From: JALYNX01 sp035292605
GTDB taxonomy: Bacteria; Actinomycetota; Acidimicrobiia; Spongiisociales; ZC4RG35
Assembly: GCA_035292605.1 (NCBI GenBank)
Contig: DATDPT010000012.1
Location: 1 to 6,910 of the forward strand
Length of the DNA stretch: 6,910 nucleotides
Direction of reading: 5' to 3'
A program made the position numbers and the translations under genes. The notes below the pieces were generated by a model. It did no database searches. It saw nothing but the letters and a program-made list of their open reading frames with translations, and was not told the DNA's origin. Shown here in pieces: positions 1 to 5,942 of this stretch (positions are counted from its first letter, which is position 1; every line of letters begins with the position of its first letter).

Positions 1-229
1 TGACGGTCTGATCGACATCTCGGCCCATGTCATCGTCGAGCGCAAGAGCCAGAAAGGAATCGTCATCGGAAAGGGCGGCTCATTGCTGAAGATCGCCGGG
101 ACCGAGGCCCGTCAGGACCTGGAGATCCTGTTGGGGAACCGAGTGAATCTCAGCCTGCATGTGACGGTGGAGAAGGACTGGCAGCGCAGCCCACAGCTGT
201 TGGACCGATTCGGGTTCACCACCGTCTGA
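1..229 (+). CDS. era: GTPase Era, C-terminal KH domain (5' partial)
   Basis: This is the last 75 codons of Era, the essential small GTPase that binds 16S rRNA near its 3' end and helps mature the 30S subunit; the GTPase domain lies outside the window. The first complete codon is at base 2 and the TGA stop is at 227-229. What is visible is a type II KH RNA-binding domain: an acidic/hydrophobic strand, then VERKSQKGIVIGKGG with the GxxG loop (GKGG, bases 68-79), then the LLKIAGTEARQDLE helix. The tail VTVEKDWQRSPQLLDRFGF matches the usual Era ending (strand, then a KDW-type turn and a helix ending in GF or GY). The gene runs towards the minus-strand dehydratase gene, with only two bases between the stop codons and no visible terminator. 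The family call is firm; nothing can be said about the missing N-terminus. Confidence 0.95.
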   Translation, partial: DGLIDISAHVIVERKSQKGIVIGKGGSLLKIAGTEARQDLEILLGNRVNLSLHVTVEKDWQRSPQLLDRFGFTTV

Positions 230-231
230 GC

Positions 232-516
232 TCAGGGCGCGTAAAGCGTGTCGAAGCGGCTCGCCAGTTCGACGTCTTTGGCGGTCAGCCCTCCCTCGGA
301 GTGGGTTGACAGCCGCAGGGTGACCTTGTTCCAACGGATGTCGATGTCCGGATGGTGGTTGGCCTTCTCCGCAAACACCGCCACCTCGGCGACAAACCCG
401 ATCGCCTCGACAAAATCGGGGAACTGAAACGTGCGGTCTATCTCGTTGCCCGACTGGCTCCACCCGGGGTGGCTCCCGAGAAACTCGGCGATCTCGGCAT
501 CGGTCAAGAGGGCCAT
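232..516 (-). CDS. 4a-hydroxytetrahydrobiopterin dehydratase (pterin carbinolamine dehydratase)
   Basis: A 94-residue, full-length member of the PCD/DCoH family (bacterial PhhB type). The family dehydrates 4a-hydroxytetrahydrobiopterin to quinonoid dihydrobiopterin, recycling the cofactor of aromatic amino-acid hydroxylases; in bacteria without such hydroxylases, roles in other pterin pathways have been proposed. The complete catalytic signature is visible: E50, then H54-H55-P56, W62 five residues later, H72 after nine more and D81 after eight more, in the context NHHPDIDIRW and STHSEGGLTAKD. The start at 516 gives the usual N-terminus (LTDAEIAEFL). There is no Shine-Dalgarno sequence; a TACCCT hexamer lies 8 bases upstream of ATG, so the mRNA may be leaderless or nearly so. 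The gene is divergent from recO and convergent with era, the only minus-strand gene in the window. No pterin or hydroxylase gene is nearby, so its substrate in this organism is open. Confidence 0.95.
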   Translation of the reverse strand: MALLTDAEIAEFLGSHPGWSQSGNEIDRTFQFPDFVEAIGFVAEVAVFAEKANHHPDIDIRWNKVTLRLSTHSEGGLTAKDVELASRFDTLYAP

Positions 517-572
517 GAGGGTCGAGGGTAAACCGTCGGCCAGTTGTCCGTCGTCCCTACCCTGAACCCCTC
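517..572. promoter_or_regulatory. Divergent promoter region between the dehydratase gene and recO
   Basis: This 56-bp gap between two divergent ATG codons must hold the start signals for both. On the plus strand TACCCT (558-563) ends 9 bases before the recO ATG; on the minus strand TACCCT (530 down to 525) ends 8 bases before the dehydratase ATG. Both fit the actinobacterial TANNNT -10 pattern, and the positions would put transcription starts within a few bases of the start codons. The two flanks mirror each other: TACCCTGAACCCCTCATG on plus against TACCCTCGACCCTCATG on minus. No TTGACA-like -35 stands at 16-18 bp on either side. Between the hexamers is a direct repeat, CCGTCGGCC (533-541) and CCGTCGTCC (548-556), 15 bp apart, which could bind a regulator. 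The -10 assignment is inference from position and motif. Confidence 0.5.
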
Positions 573-1289
573 ATGGGAATCCGACATGATCAGGGGATCG
601 TCCTTCGCTCCTACCCGTTTGGTGAGGCGGATCGGGTGGTGGTTCTGCTCAGTCCCAACCGGGGCAAGATCCGCACCGTCGCCAAGGGCATCCGAAAGAC
701 GAAGAGCAGATTCGGCGGCCGGCTGGAGCCTTTTACCCATGTCGACCTGATTCTCTACGAGGGGCGCAACCTCGACACCATCACCCAGGCTGCGGTGCTC
801 GAGCCGTTTCCCCGCCTCCGGGCCAACCTCGATTCGGTGATCGCTGCCGGGACCATGGTCGAGGCGGCTGACGCTGTCGCCCAGGAGGATGAATCGTCGA
901 TGCGTCTCTTTCTCCTCCTGCACCGCGGGTTACGCGCCTTGGAGGCAGGGCGGATCGGCCCGGACCTGATCACGAGCTTCCTACTGAAGCTGGCCGATGT
1001 GGTCGGGGTTGCCCCCTCCCTCCTGATGTGTGCGTCCTGTGGGCGGGTAGACGACCTGCACCGGTTCTCATTTGGCGGTGGGGGCGTGGTCTGTGACCGA
1101 TGCCGGGTCGAGGGCTCGGTCCGGCTCCGGGACGGCATCACGGTTTATCTGGCCGCCCTGGCCGAGGCTGAGTTCGGTCAACTGCCCCAGACCGACGTCA
1201 ACCTATCCGGTGAGGCGATGGGCATCACTCGTCGTTTCGTGGAGTACCACCTCGATCGGAAGCTCGCGTCCCTGGCGGTGCTGGATTGA
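573..1289 (+). CDS. recO: DNA repair protein RecO
   Basis: A 238-residue RecO, the recombination mediator that with RecR (and RecF) loads RecA onto SSB-coated single-stranded DNA and can anneal complementary strands. The N-terminal OB-fold (about residues 1-80) starts typically with HDQGIVLRSYPFGEADRVVVLLS and continues GKIRTVAKGIRKTKSRFGGRLEPFTHVDLILYEGRNLDTI, all family hallmarks. The helical C-terminal domain carries a four-cysteine zinc site: C153-x2-C156 and C174-x2-C177. Length is normal. The ATG at 573 is chosen because the conserved IRHDQGIVL strand begins two residues later. There is no Shine-Dalgarno sequence; a TACCCT box ends 9 bases upstream, suggesting a very short or absent leader. 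Its TGA overlaps the TTG start of uppS by four bases (TTGA, 1286-1289). recO next to uppS, downstream of era, is a known actinobacterial arrangement. Confidence 0.96.
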   Translation: MGIRHDQGIVLRSYPFGEADRVVVLLSPNRGKIRTVAKGIRKTKSRFGGRLEPFTHVDLILYEGRNLDTITQAAVLEPFPRLRANLDSVIAAGTMVEAADAVAQEDESSMRLFLLLHRGLRALEAGRIGPDLITSFLLKLADVVGVAPSLLMCASCGRVDDLHRFSFGGGGVVCDRCRVEGSVRLRDGITVYLAALAEAEFGQLPQTDVNLSGEAMGITRRFVEYHLDRKLASLAVLD

Positions 1290-2041
1290 GTCTGGATCTG
1301 TCGAGAATCGATCCGGCCCGGATTCCGAGGCATGTCGGGCTGATCCTCGATGGCAACGGGCGTTGGGCCAATGCGAGGGGCTTGCCGCGGACCGCCGGGC
1401 ACCTTGCGGGTGAGGCGGCCCTCTTCGACACCGTGGAAGGCGCCCTCGAGATCGGCATCGAGTGGGTCACGGCGTACACCTTCTCCACCGAGAACTGGTC
1501 TCGCTCCGAGGACGAGGTCGAGTTTCTGATGTGGTTCAACGAGGACCTGCTGCTCCGACGGCGCGACGAGCTCGACGCACAGGGGGTGAGGATGTGGTTT
1601 GCGGGTGACATGGACGATCCGCGGATCCCGGATCGAAATCGCAAACACATGGCCGATGCGGCCGAGATGACGGCCGCCAACACCCGCCTCCATCTGGTGT
1701 TCGCCTTCAACTATGGGAGCCGGCGCGAGATCGTGGAGGCCACCCGGACCATCGCCTCCCGGGTTGCCGATGGTGAGCTGTCGATCGAGGACATCGACGA
1801 GAAAGTCATGGAATCGGCCTTCTATGTCCCCGAGATGCCGGGGGCGGACCTCATCATCCGCTCCTCGGGTGAGCACCGGCTCTCCAACTTCCTGTTATGG
1901 CAGGCCGCCTATGCCGAGTTCTACTTCCCGGGCATCCTCTGGCCCGACTTCGACCGCAACGCCCTCGTCGATGCCGTTGTCGAATATCAGGCCCGGGAAC
2001 GGCGTTTCGGGGCCGCCGACGACCTGCCCCAGGTTGACTAA
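1286..2041 (+). CDS. uppS: Polyprenyl diphosphate synthase (undecaprenyl/decaprenyl type, cis-prenyltransferase)
   Basis: A 251-residue cis-prenyltransferase that condenses isopentenyl diphosphate onto an allylic diphosphate to build the long lipid carrier used in peptidoglycan and glycan synthesis; it acts at the cytoplasmic face of the membrane. The catalytic aspartate is D22 in GLILDGNGRWA, followed by the GxxxG-type helix (RTAGHLAGEAAL), the YTFSTENWSR motif and the pyrophosphate-binding block at R192-SSGEH-R198-L-S200-NFLLWQAAYAE211. The start is a TTG at 1286: the conserved PRHVGLILDG begins by residue 14 and no ATG or GTG fits nearby, so TTG nested in the recO stop (TTGA) is the best choice and implies translational coupling. 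Product chain length (C15, C50 or C55) cannot be read from sequence; mycobacteria hold a short- and a long-chain paralogue, so a medium-chain role is the main alternative. Confidence 0.95.
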   Translation: MSLDLSRIDPARIPRHVGLILDGNGRWANARGLPRTAGHLAGEAALFDTVEGALEIGIEWVTAYTFSTENWSRSEDEVEFLMWFNEDLLLRRRDELDAQGVRMWFAGDMDDPRIPDRNRKHMADAAEMTAANTRLHLVFAFNYGSRREIVEATRTIASRVADGELSIEDIDEKVMESAFYVPEMPGADLIIRSSGEHRLSNFLLWQAAYAEFYFPGILWPDFDRNALVDAVVEYQARERRFGAADDLPQVD

Positions 2042-2074
2042 GCACCTGGACCAGGCCACCGTTTCCCGCTCATC
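2042..2074. other. uppS-glyS spacer with short palindrome
   Basis: This 33-base spacer contains CCTGGACCAGG at 2045-2055, two perfect 5-base arms around a single A. The loop is too small for an RNA hairpin terminator, so any role would be as a DNA site; chance is equally possible. I see no TANNNT box or purine-rich ribosome-binding site ahead of the glyS ATG; the bases just before it (GTTTCCCGCTCATC) are pyrimidine-rich. Confidence 0.2.
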
Positions 2075-3382
2075 ATGACCGAAGTCACCCTCGACACCAT
2101 CTCCAGCCTCGCCAAGAAGCGTGGTTTCGTCTTCCAAGCCTCCGAGATCTACGGCGGGTTGCGCTCCTCCTACGACTACGGGCCGCTCGGGGTCGAGTTG
2201 CTGCGCAATGTCAAGGAGGCATGGTGGCGGACGATGGTCCAGGAGCGATCGGACATCGTGGGCCTCGACTCGGCGATCCTCCAGGCACGCCAGGTGTGGC
2301 AGGCGTCCGGCCATGAAGAGGTGTTCACCGACCCGCTGGTCGAATGTCGCAACTGCAACAGCCGCCACCGTCTCGACAAGTTGGAGGATCCCGACACCTG
2401 CCCCACCTGTGGGCAGAAGGGGACCTTCACCGCCCCACACAACTTCAACCTGATGTTCCGCACCCATATGGGCCCGGTGGACTCCGAAGAGAACCTTGTC
2501 TATCTGAGACCGGAAACGGCCCAGGGGATCTTCATCAACTTCGAGAACGTCCGTCGCACCCTTCGGCTCAAGCTCCCTTTCGGGGTCGCCCAGATCGGCA
2601 AGTCCTTTCGCAACGAGATCACCCCGGGTCAGTTCGTATTCCGCACCCGGGAGTTCGAGCAGATGGAGATGGAGTACTTCTGTCGTCCCGAGGAAAGCCC
2701 GGAGTGGTTTGAGTACTGGCAGAGCGAGCGGATGAAGTGGTACCTCGATCTGGGGATGTCCGAGGAGCGGCTCCGGATCAGGGCCCACGGACCCGATGAG
2801 TTGAGCCACTACTCGTCGGGCACCGTTGACGTGGAGTACCTGTTCCCGTGGGGTTGGGACGAGTTGGAGGGAATTGCCAACCGGGCCGACTTCGACCTCC
2901 GCCAGCATGCCGAGCATTCCGGCGAGGACCTGACCTATTTCGACCAGGAGGCCAACGAGCGGTTCTTCCCTCATGTCGTCGAGCCGGCGGCGGGGGCCAC
3001 CCGGACCACCTTCGCCTTCCTCATCGATGCCTACACCGAGGAGACGGTCAAGGACGAGACCAGGGTCGTGCTCAAGCTCGACTCCCGTCTCGCCCCGTAC
3101 AAGGTGGCGGTGCTGCCTCTATCCAAGAGGCCCGAGCTGATCGAGCCCGCCGAGAAGATCGCCGGCGAGTTGCGCCGTCACTGGATGACCGAGGTCGACA
3201 CCACCCAGTCGATCGGCCGTCGTTATCGCCGTCAGGACGAGATCGGGACCCCCTATGCAGTAACGGTCGACTTCGACACCCTTGAGGACCAGGCAGTGAC
3301 GGTGCGTGACCGTGACACGATGAGCCAGGACCGGATCCCGATGACCGGTTTGGTCGATTACCTGTCGGGAAAGCTCTCTTGA
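2075..3382 (+). CDS. glyS: Glycyl-tRNA synthetase, dimeric class II type
   Basis: A 435-residue class IIa synthetase that charges tRNA-Gly with glycine in the cytoplasm. It is the single-chain homodimeric type (as in actinobacteria, archaea and eukaryotes), not the alpha2beta2 GlyQ/GlyS type. The N-terminus holds the signature KRGFVFQASEIYGGLRSS and YDYGPLG. A zinc-ribbon insert has C91-x2-C94 and C109-x2-C112. Motif 2 is FRNEITPGQFVFRTREFEQ (from F178); the motif 3 arginine is R310 in ATRTTFAFLIDAY. The C-terminal anticodon-binding domain begins near LAPYKVAVLPLSKR and ends with GRRYRRQDEIGTPYAVTVD. It is slightly shorter than the usual ~460 residues but complete. It follows uppS after 33 bases with no Shine-Dalgarno sequence and no convincing -10, so it is probably transcribed with recO-uppS. 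Its TGA overlaps the TTG start of the next gene by four bases. Confidence 0.97.
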   Translation: MTEVTLDTISSLAKKRGFVFQASEIYGGLRSSYDYGPLGVELLRNVKEAWWRTMVQERSDIVGLDSAILQARQVWQASGHEEVFTDPLVECRNCNSRHRLDKLEDPDTCPTCGQKGTFTAPHNFNLMFRTHMGPVDSEENLVYLRPETAQGIFINFENVRRTLRLKLPFGVAQIGKSFRNEITPGQFVFRTREFEQMEMEYFCRPEESPEWFEYWQSERMKWYLDLGMSEERLRIRAHGPDELSHYSSGTVDVEYLFPWGWDELEGIANRADFDLRQHAEHSGEDLTYFDQEANERFFPHVVEPAAGATRTTFAFLIDAYTEETVKDETRVVLKLDSRLAPYKVAVLPLSKRPELIEPAEKIAGELRRHWMTEVDTTQSIGRRYRRQDEIGTPYAVTVDFDTLEDQAVTVRDRDTMSQDRIPMTGLVDYLSGKLS

Positions 3383-4083
3383 AACGCATCGTCGGTTGGG
3401 TTCTCGCATCGATCCTGGTGCTTGGGGTCGCTGCGTTCACATGGCTCTATTTCGCCGGAGGCTCAGGGGAGCCCTCCACAGAGTTGACCACGCCCCCACT
3501 CGCAGATGCCACCAGCACTGCTCCCACCAGCGTCTCCTCCGCACAGGCCTTCGTCATCGACCCGGCTCAGTCGGTCGCCAGCTTTCAGATCGACGAGGTA
3601 TTGCGCGATTCGCCGAATCGTGTGGTGGGGACAACCTCGGAGTTGGCGGGCCAGATCCAGGTCGATGCCAGCGATCTCGCCACCGCGCAGTTCTCACAGA
3701 TCATCATCAACGCCAGGACCTTCGAGACCGATTCCGACAGACGGGACCGTGCCATTCGGAGCCCGGTCATTCTCAACTCGGGAAGCGATGAGTTCGAGCT
3801 CATCACCTTCGATGTGACCTCTGTCGACGGATTGCGTGGGAAGGCTGTGATCGGGGACACGATCGAGTTCACGGTGACCGGGGATTTGATCATCAAGGGG
3901 ACCACCAGTCCTGTGACGTTCCAAGTCGCAGGTAGCTTTGTCGATGAGAGCACCATCGAGGGGAGCGCCGAGGCCACGGTGCTGCGGGAAGACTTCGGAA
4001 TCGGCATCCCCAGCGTTCCGGGGGTGGCTGATGTCTCTGAAGAGGTGCTGATTCGCCTCGAATTCGTGGCGACCTCGGTCTGA
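3379..4083 (+). CDS. Membrane-anchored YceI-family protein
   Basis: A 234-residue YceI-like protein. The family forms an extended lipocalin-like beta barrel that binds isoprenoid or other amphipathic lipids in some members; the specific function here is unknown. Residues 1-25 are a basic start (MKR) then a hydrophobic helix (IVGWVLASILVLGVAAF), an uncleaved anchor or signal peptide without a lipobox cysteine. A Thr/Ser/Pro-rich linker (about 33-56) follows, then the YceI domain from FVIDPAQSVASFQID to the end, with ELAGQIQVD, INARTFETDSDRRDRAIR, FTVTGDLIIKGTTSPVTF and VLREDFGIGIP. The EVLRDSPNRVVGTT segment replaces the common HLxxSxVxGxF form and resembles a subgroup I recall from Chloroflexota and Actinomycetota. 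The start is TTG at 3379, overlapping the glyS stop (TTGA); GGGAAAG eight bases upstream may serve as a weak ribosome-binding site. The product faces outside, unlike its cytosolic neighbours. Confidence 0.9.
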   Translation: MKRIVGWVLASILVLGVAAFTWLYFAGGSGEPSTELTTPPLADATSTAPTSVSSAQAFVIDPAQSVASFQIDEVLRDSPNRVVGTTSELAGQIQVDASDLATAQFSQIIINARTFETDSDRRDRAIRSPVILNSGSDEFELITFDVTSVDGLRGKAVIGDTIEFTVTGDLIIKGTTSPVTFQVAGSFVDESTIEGSAEATVLREDFGIGIPSVPGVADVSEEVLIRLEFVATSV

Positions 4084-4116
4084 ACAGCTGTAGCTCGTCC
4101 TTATGATCGACGGGCC
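4084..4116 (+). promoter_or_regulatory. Putative dnaG promoter, near-leaderless
   Basis: TATGAT at 4102-4107 matches the -10 consensus at five of six bases and ends 9 bases before the dnaG ATG, the same distance as the hexamer before recO. A transcription start 6-9 bases downstream would leave a leader of zero to three bases. No -35 of the TTGACA type stands at 16-18 bp; instead a perfect 8-base palindrome ACAGCTGT (4084-4091) ends ten bases upstream of the hexamer and could be an operator or chance. There is no Shine-Dalgarno sequence, which agrees with a leaderless mRNA. This would be an internal promoter giving dnaG and possibly the sigma gene expression independent of the upstream genes. 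Confidence 0.5.
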
Positions 4117-5859
4117 ATGACAGATCGCTCCGACATCGACCGGGTCCGGGAGGCGACCGACCTCGTCGAGCTGATCTCCGAGGTCACCACGGTCAAACGA
4201 TCCGGGCGTTCATTCATGGCGGTCTGCCCCTTCCACGAGGAGAAGACGGCTTCGATGTCGGTGGATCGGGCCCGGGGCCTCTATCACTGCTTCGGCTGTG
4301 ACAAAGGGGGCGATGTTTTCACGTTCGTCTCCGAGACCCAGGGGGTGGACTTCGGCGACGCCCTGGAACTGCTGGCTCGCAAGGCGGGGATCACCCTGAC
4401 CCAGGATCCAGCTGAGGCCCGGAACCGGGGGAGGCGTGGAGCCGCGGTCGAGGCCATTCGGCGGGCGATCGAGGTCTACAACCAGCGCTTGCGCTCGGCA
4501 GCCGAGGCCGGCCCGGCCCGGTCCTATCTGCGGGGCCGGGGCTATGACGGCGACCTGATTGACGAGTGGAAGATGGGCTTTGCCGGTGTCGACTGGGACA
4601 CCTTGACCAAGGAGTTGAAAGCGGGCGGGGTCGATGATCGGGTGTTGATCGATGCCGGGCTCTCCCGCCGCGGCCGAAACGGGATCTTCGATGTGTTCCG
4701 GGGTCGGTTGATGTTCCCGATCTACGACCTGCGCGGCGACCCGGTTGGGTTCGGGGGCCGGAAGCTGGACGGGATCGACCGCAAGGTGACCAACAACCCC
4801 GATGCCAAGTACGTGAACTCTGCCGACTCGATCCTCTATCACAAGGGGTCGCTGCTGTTTGCGTTGGACCGAGCCCGCAAGAACATGTCAGAGAGCTCCC
4901 CGGCAGTGATCGTCGAGGGGTACACCGATGTCATCGCCATGCATCAGGCCGGGATCACCACCGCCATCGCCACCTGTGGCACCGCCCTCGGCGACGGGCA
5001 CTTCGACCTCTTGCGGCGTTTCTCGGAGCGGGTGGTGCTCGCCTTCGACTCCGACGAGGCCGGCTCGAGGGCGGCGCTGCGTGGTGACCAGTTGGACACC
5101 CCGTTCCGGCTCGATCTCGACCTCCGGGTGGCGGTTATGCCCGACGGTCTCGACCCTGCCGATTTGGTGCAACAGGGGAGGAGCGAGGAGTTGGTGGCCG
5201 CGGTCACCAAGGCCCGGCCTCTTCTGGAGCACAGGATCGACCATGAGGTCGCCAAGTTCGACCTGGATGGACCCGAAGGGCGAGCTAGGGCTCTGCACAG
5301 CGCGGCGGCCCAGCTCCGCAGGGTCAAGGATGGGATCGCCCGTCGGGAGTACATGCGCTATGTGGCGAGACGGGTGGGAGTCGATCTGGGGGATGTGGAG
5401 TCTGCGGTGGAGGGTGGCCGGCCCAAGGGGTCGCGCCGCGGCCCGGCAACCGACAAGCCGTTCGACCGCATCGATGTCGAGCTGCTTCGTCTGGTCCTTG
5501 CCAACGGTGGCGGCCTCGACGTCACTCAGGCCGATTTCCTGGACCAACGGCTCAGGGAGGCCTTTGCCGCCCTGGAACCTCGAATCGGCTCCACTCCTGT
5601 GGGCACACCGCTCGACATCTCCGGGGTAGAGCCCCTGCTCCAAGGGGTGCTGCTCTCGCTCGCCTTGGACGACCGGCCCCTGGCGTCGGCGGAGGAGATG
5701 ACGGCCCGGGTGCGGGAGCGTCGACTCGATGCCGAGATCGCTGGCTTGCAGGCCGAGATGGACCTGCTCACGCCGGGAAGCGAAGCCCACTCCGCCGTTC
5801 TGCAACGGATGATGGCGTTGCAGCGGGAGAAACGGGAACCGCCATTGAATCCCGAGTAG
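4117..5859 (+). CDS. dnaG: DNA primase
   Basis: A 580-residue bacterial primase that makes RNA primers for Okazaki fragments and replication starts, working with the DnaB helicase at the fork. The N-terminal CHC2 zinc domain is intact: C37-PF-H40, then C58-FG-C61, within CPFHEEKTASMSV and YHCFGCDKGGD; the usual KTPS is KTAS here. The catalytic core carries the RNA-polymerase basic motif region (LMFPIYDLRGDPVGFGGRKL, then KYVNSADSILYHKGSLLF). The TOPRIM domain has the E267-GYTD motif, the TCGTAL block at about 286-291 and the metal-binding D311-S-D313-EAGSRAA. The C-terminal helicase-binding part is divergent and ends in a helical, charged stretch (about 524-575). Length is slightly below the usual 600-640. 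The ATG at 4117 is supported because IDRVREATDLVELISE begins just after it. The sigma gene follows after 83 bases. Confidence 0.97.
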   Translation: MTDRSDIDRVREATDLVELISEVTTVKRSGRSFMAVCPFHEEKTASMSVDRARGLYHCFGCDKGGDVFTFVSETQGVDFGDALELLARKAGITLTQDPAEARNRGRRGAAVEAIRRAIEVYNQRLRSAAEAGPARSYLRGRGYDGDLIDEWKMGFAGVDWDTLTKELKAGGVDDRVLIDAGLSRRGRNGIFDVFRGRLMFPIYDLRGDPVGFGGRKLDGIDRKVTNNPDAKYVNSADSILYHKGSLLFALDRARKNMSESSPAVIVEGYTDVIAMHQAGITTAIATCGTALGDGHFDLLRRFSERVVLAFDSDEAGSRAALRGDQLDTPFRLDLDLRVAVMPDGLDPADLVQQGRSEELVAAVTKARPLLEHRIDHEVAKFDLDGPEGRARALHSAAAQLRRVKDGIARREYMRYVARRVGVDLGDVESAVEGGRPKGSRRGPATDKPFDRIDVELLRLVLANGGGLDVTQADFLDQRLREAFAALEPRIGSTPVGTPLDISGVEPLLQGVLLSLALDDRPLASAEEMTARVRERRLDAEIAGLQAEMDLLTPGSEAHSAVLQRMMALQREKREPPLNPE

Positions 5860-5942
5860 CCATCCGGGTCGGTCGATCTTGTTAACGAACCTGCGAGAAC
5901 CAGGTAGCTTTACGGGCGGGAGTACAGGTCCCCACCGGAGCC
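5860..5942 (+). promoter_or_regulatory. dnaG-sigma spacer with putative promoter
   Basis: This 83-base spacer shows a possible vegetative promoter: TTAACG (5882-5887, four of six to TTGACA), a 17-base spacer and TAGCTT (5905-5910, TANNNT class). A start near 5917 would give a leader of roughly 26 bases. TTGTTA at 5879 is an equally good -35 but the spacer would be 20. GGAG at 5937-5940 lies only two bases before the GTG start, too close for a normal Shine-Dalgarno. I see no hairpin with a T-run, so dnaG transcripts could read through into the sigma gene. All of this is motif-based inference. Confidence 0.4.

Noticed and set aside
80..463. Minus-strand open frame overlapping era and the dehydratase gene
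   Set aside because: It overlaps two genes with clear family motifs, and its product is Arg/Gly/Pro-rich with no recognisable fold.
1178..1876. Minus-strand open frame (232 codons) opposite the recO end and uppS
   Set aside because: It lies opposite conserved UppS motifs and its translation has no domain; codon-shadow composition explains it.
2045..2055. CCTGGACCAGG as a transcription terminator after uppS
   Set aside because: A one-base loop cannot form a stable RNA hairpin and there is no T-run after it.
1895..2974. Long minus-strand open frame (359 codons) opposite uppS and glyS
   Set aside because: It is antisense to two firmly identified genes. GC-rich wobble positions commonly leave such antisense frames open; its translation shows no recognisable domain, and it starts inside glyS without any promoter-like context.
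4888..5805. Long minus-strand open frame (305 codons) opposite dnaG
   Set aside because: It is the antisense shadow of the TOPRIM and C-terminal parts of dnaG, low in aromatic residues and rich in Arg, Gly, Pro and His, with no known motif.
5881..5886. GTTAAC palindrome as a repressor operator before the sigma gene
   Set aside because: Symmetry fails at the next base on each side, so it is a six-base palindrome only, which is expected by chance; it may simply be part of the -35 region.
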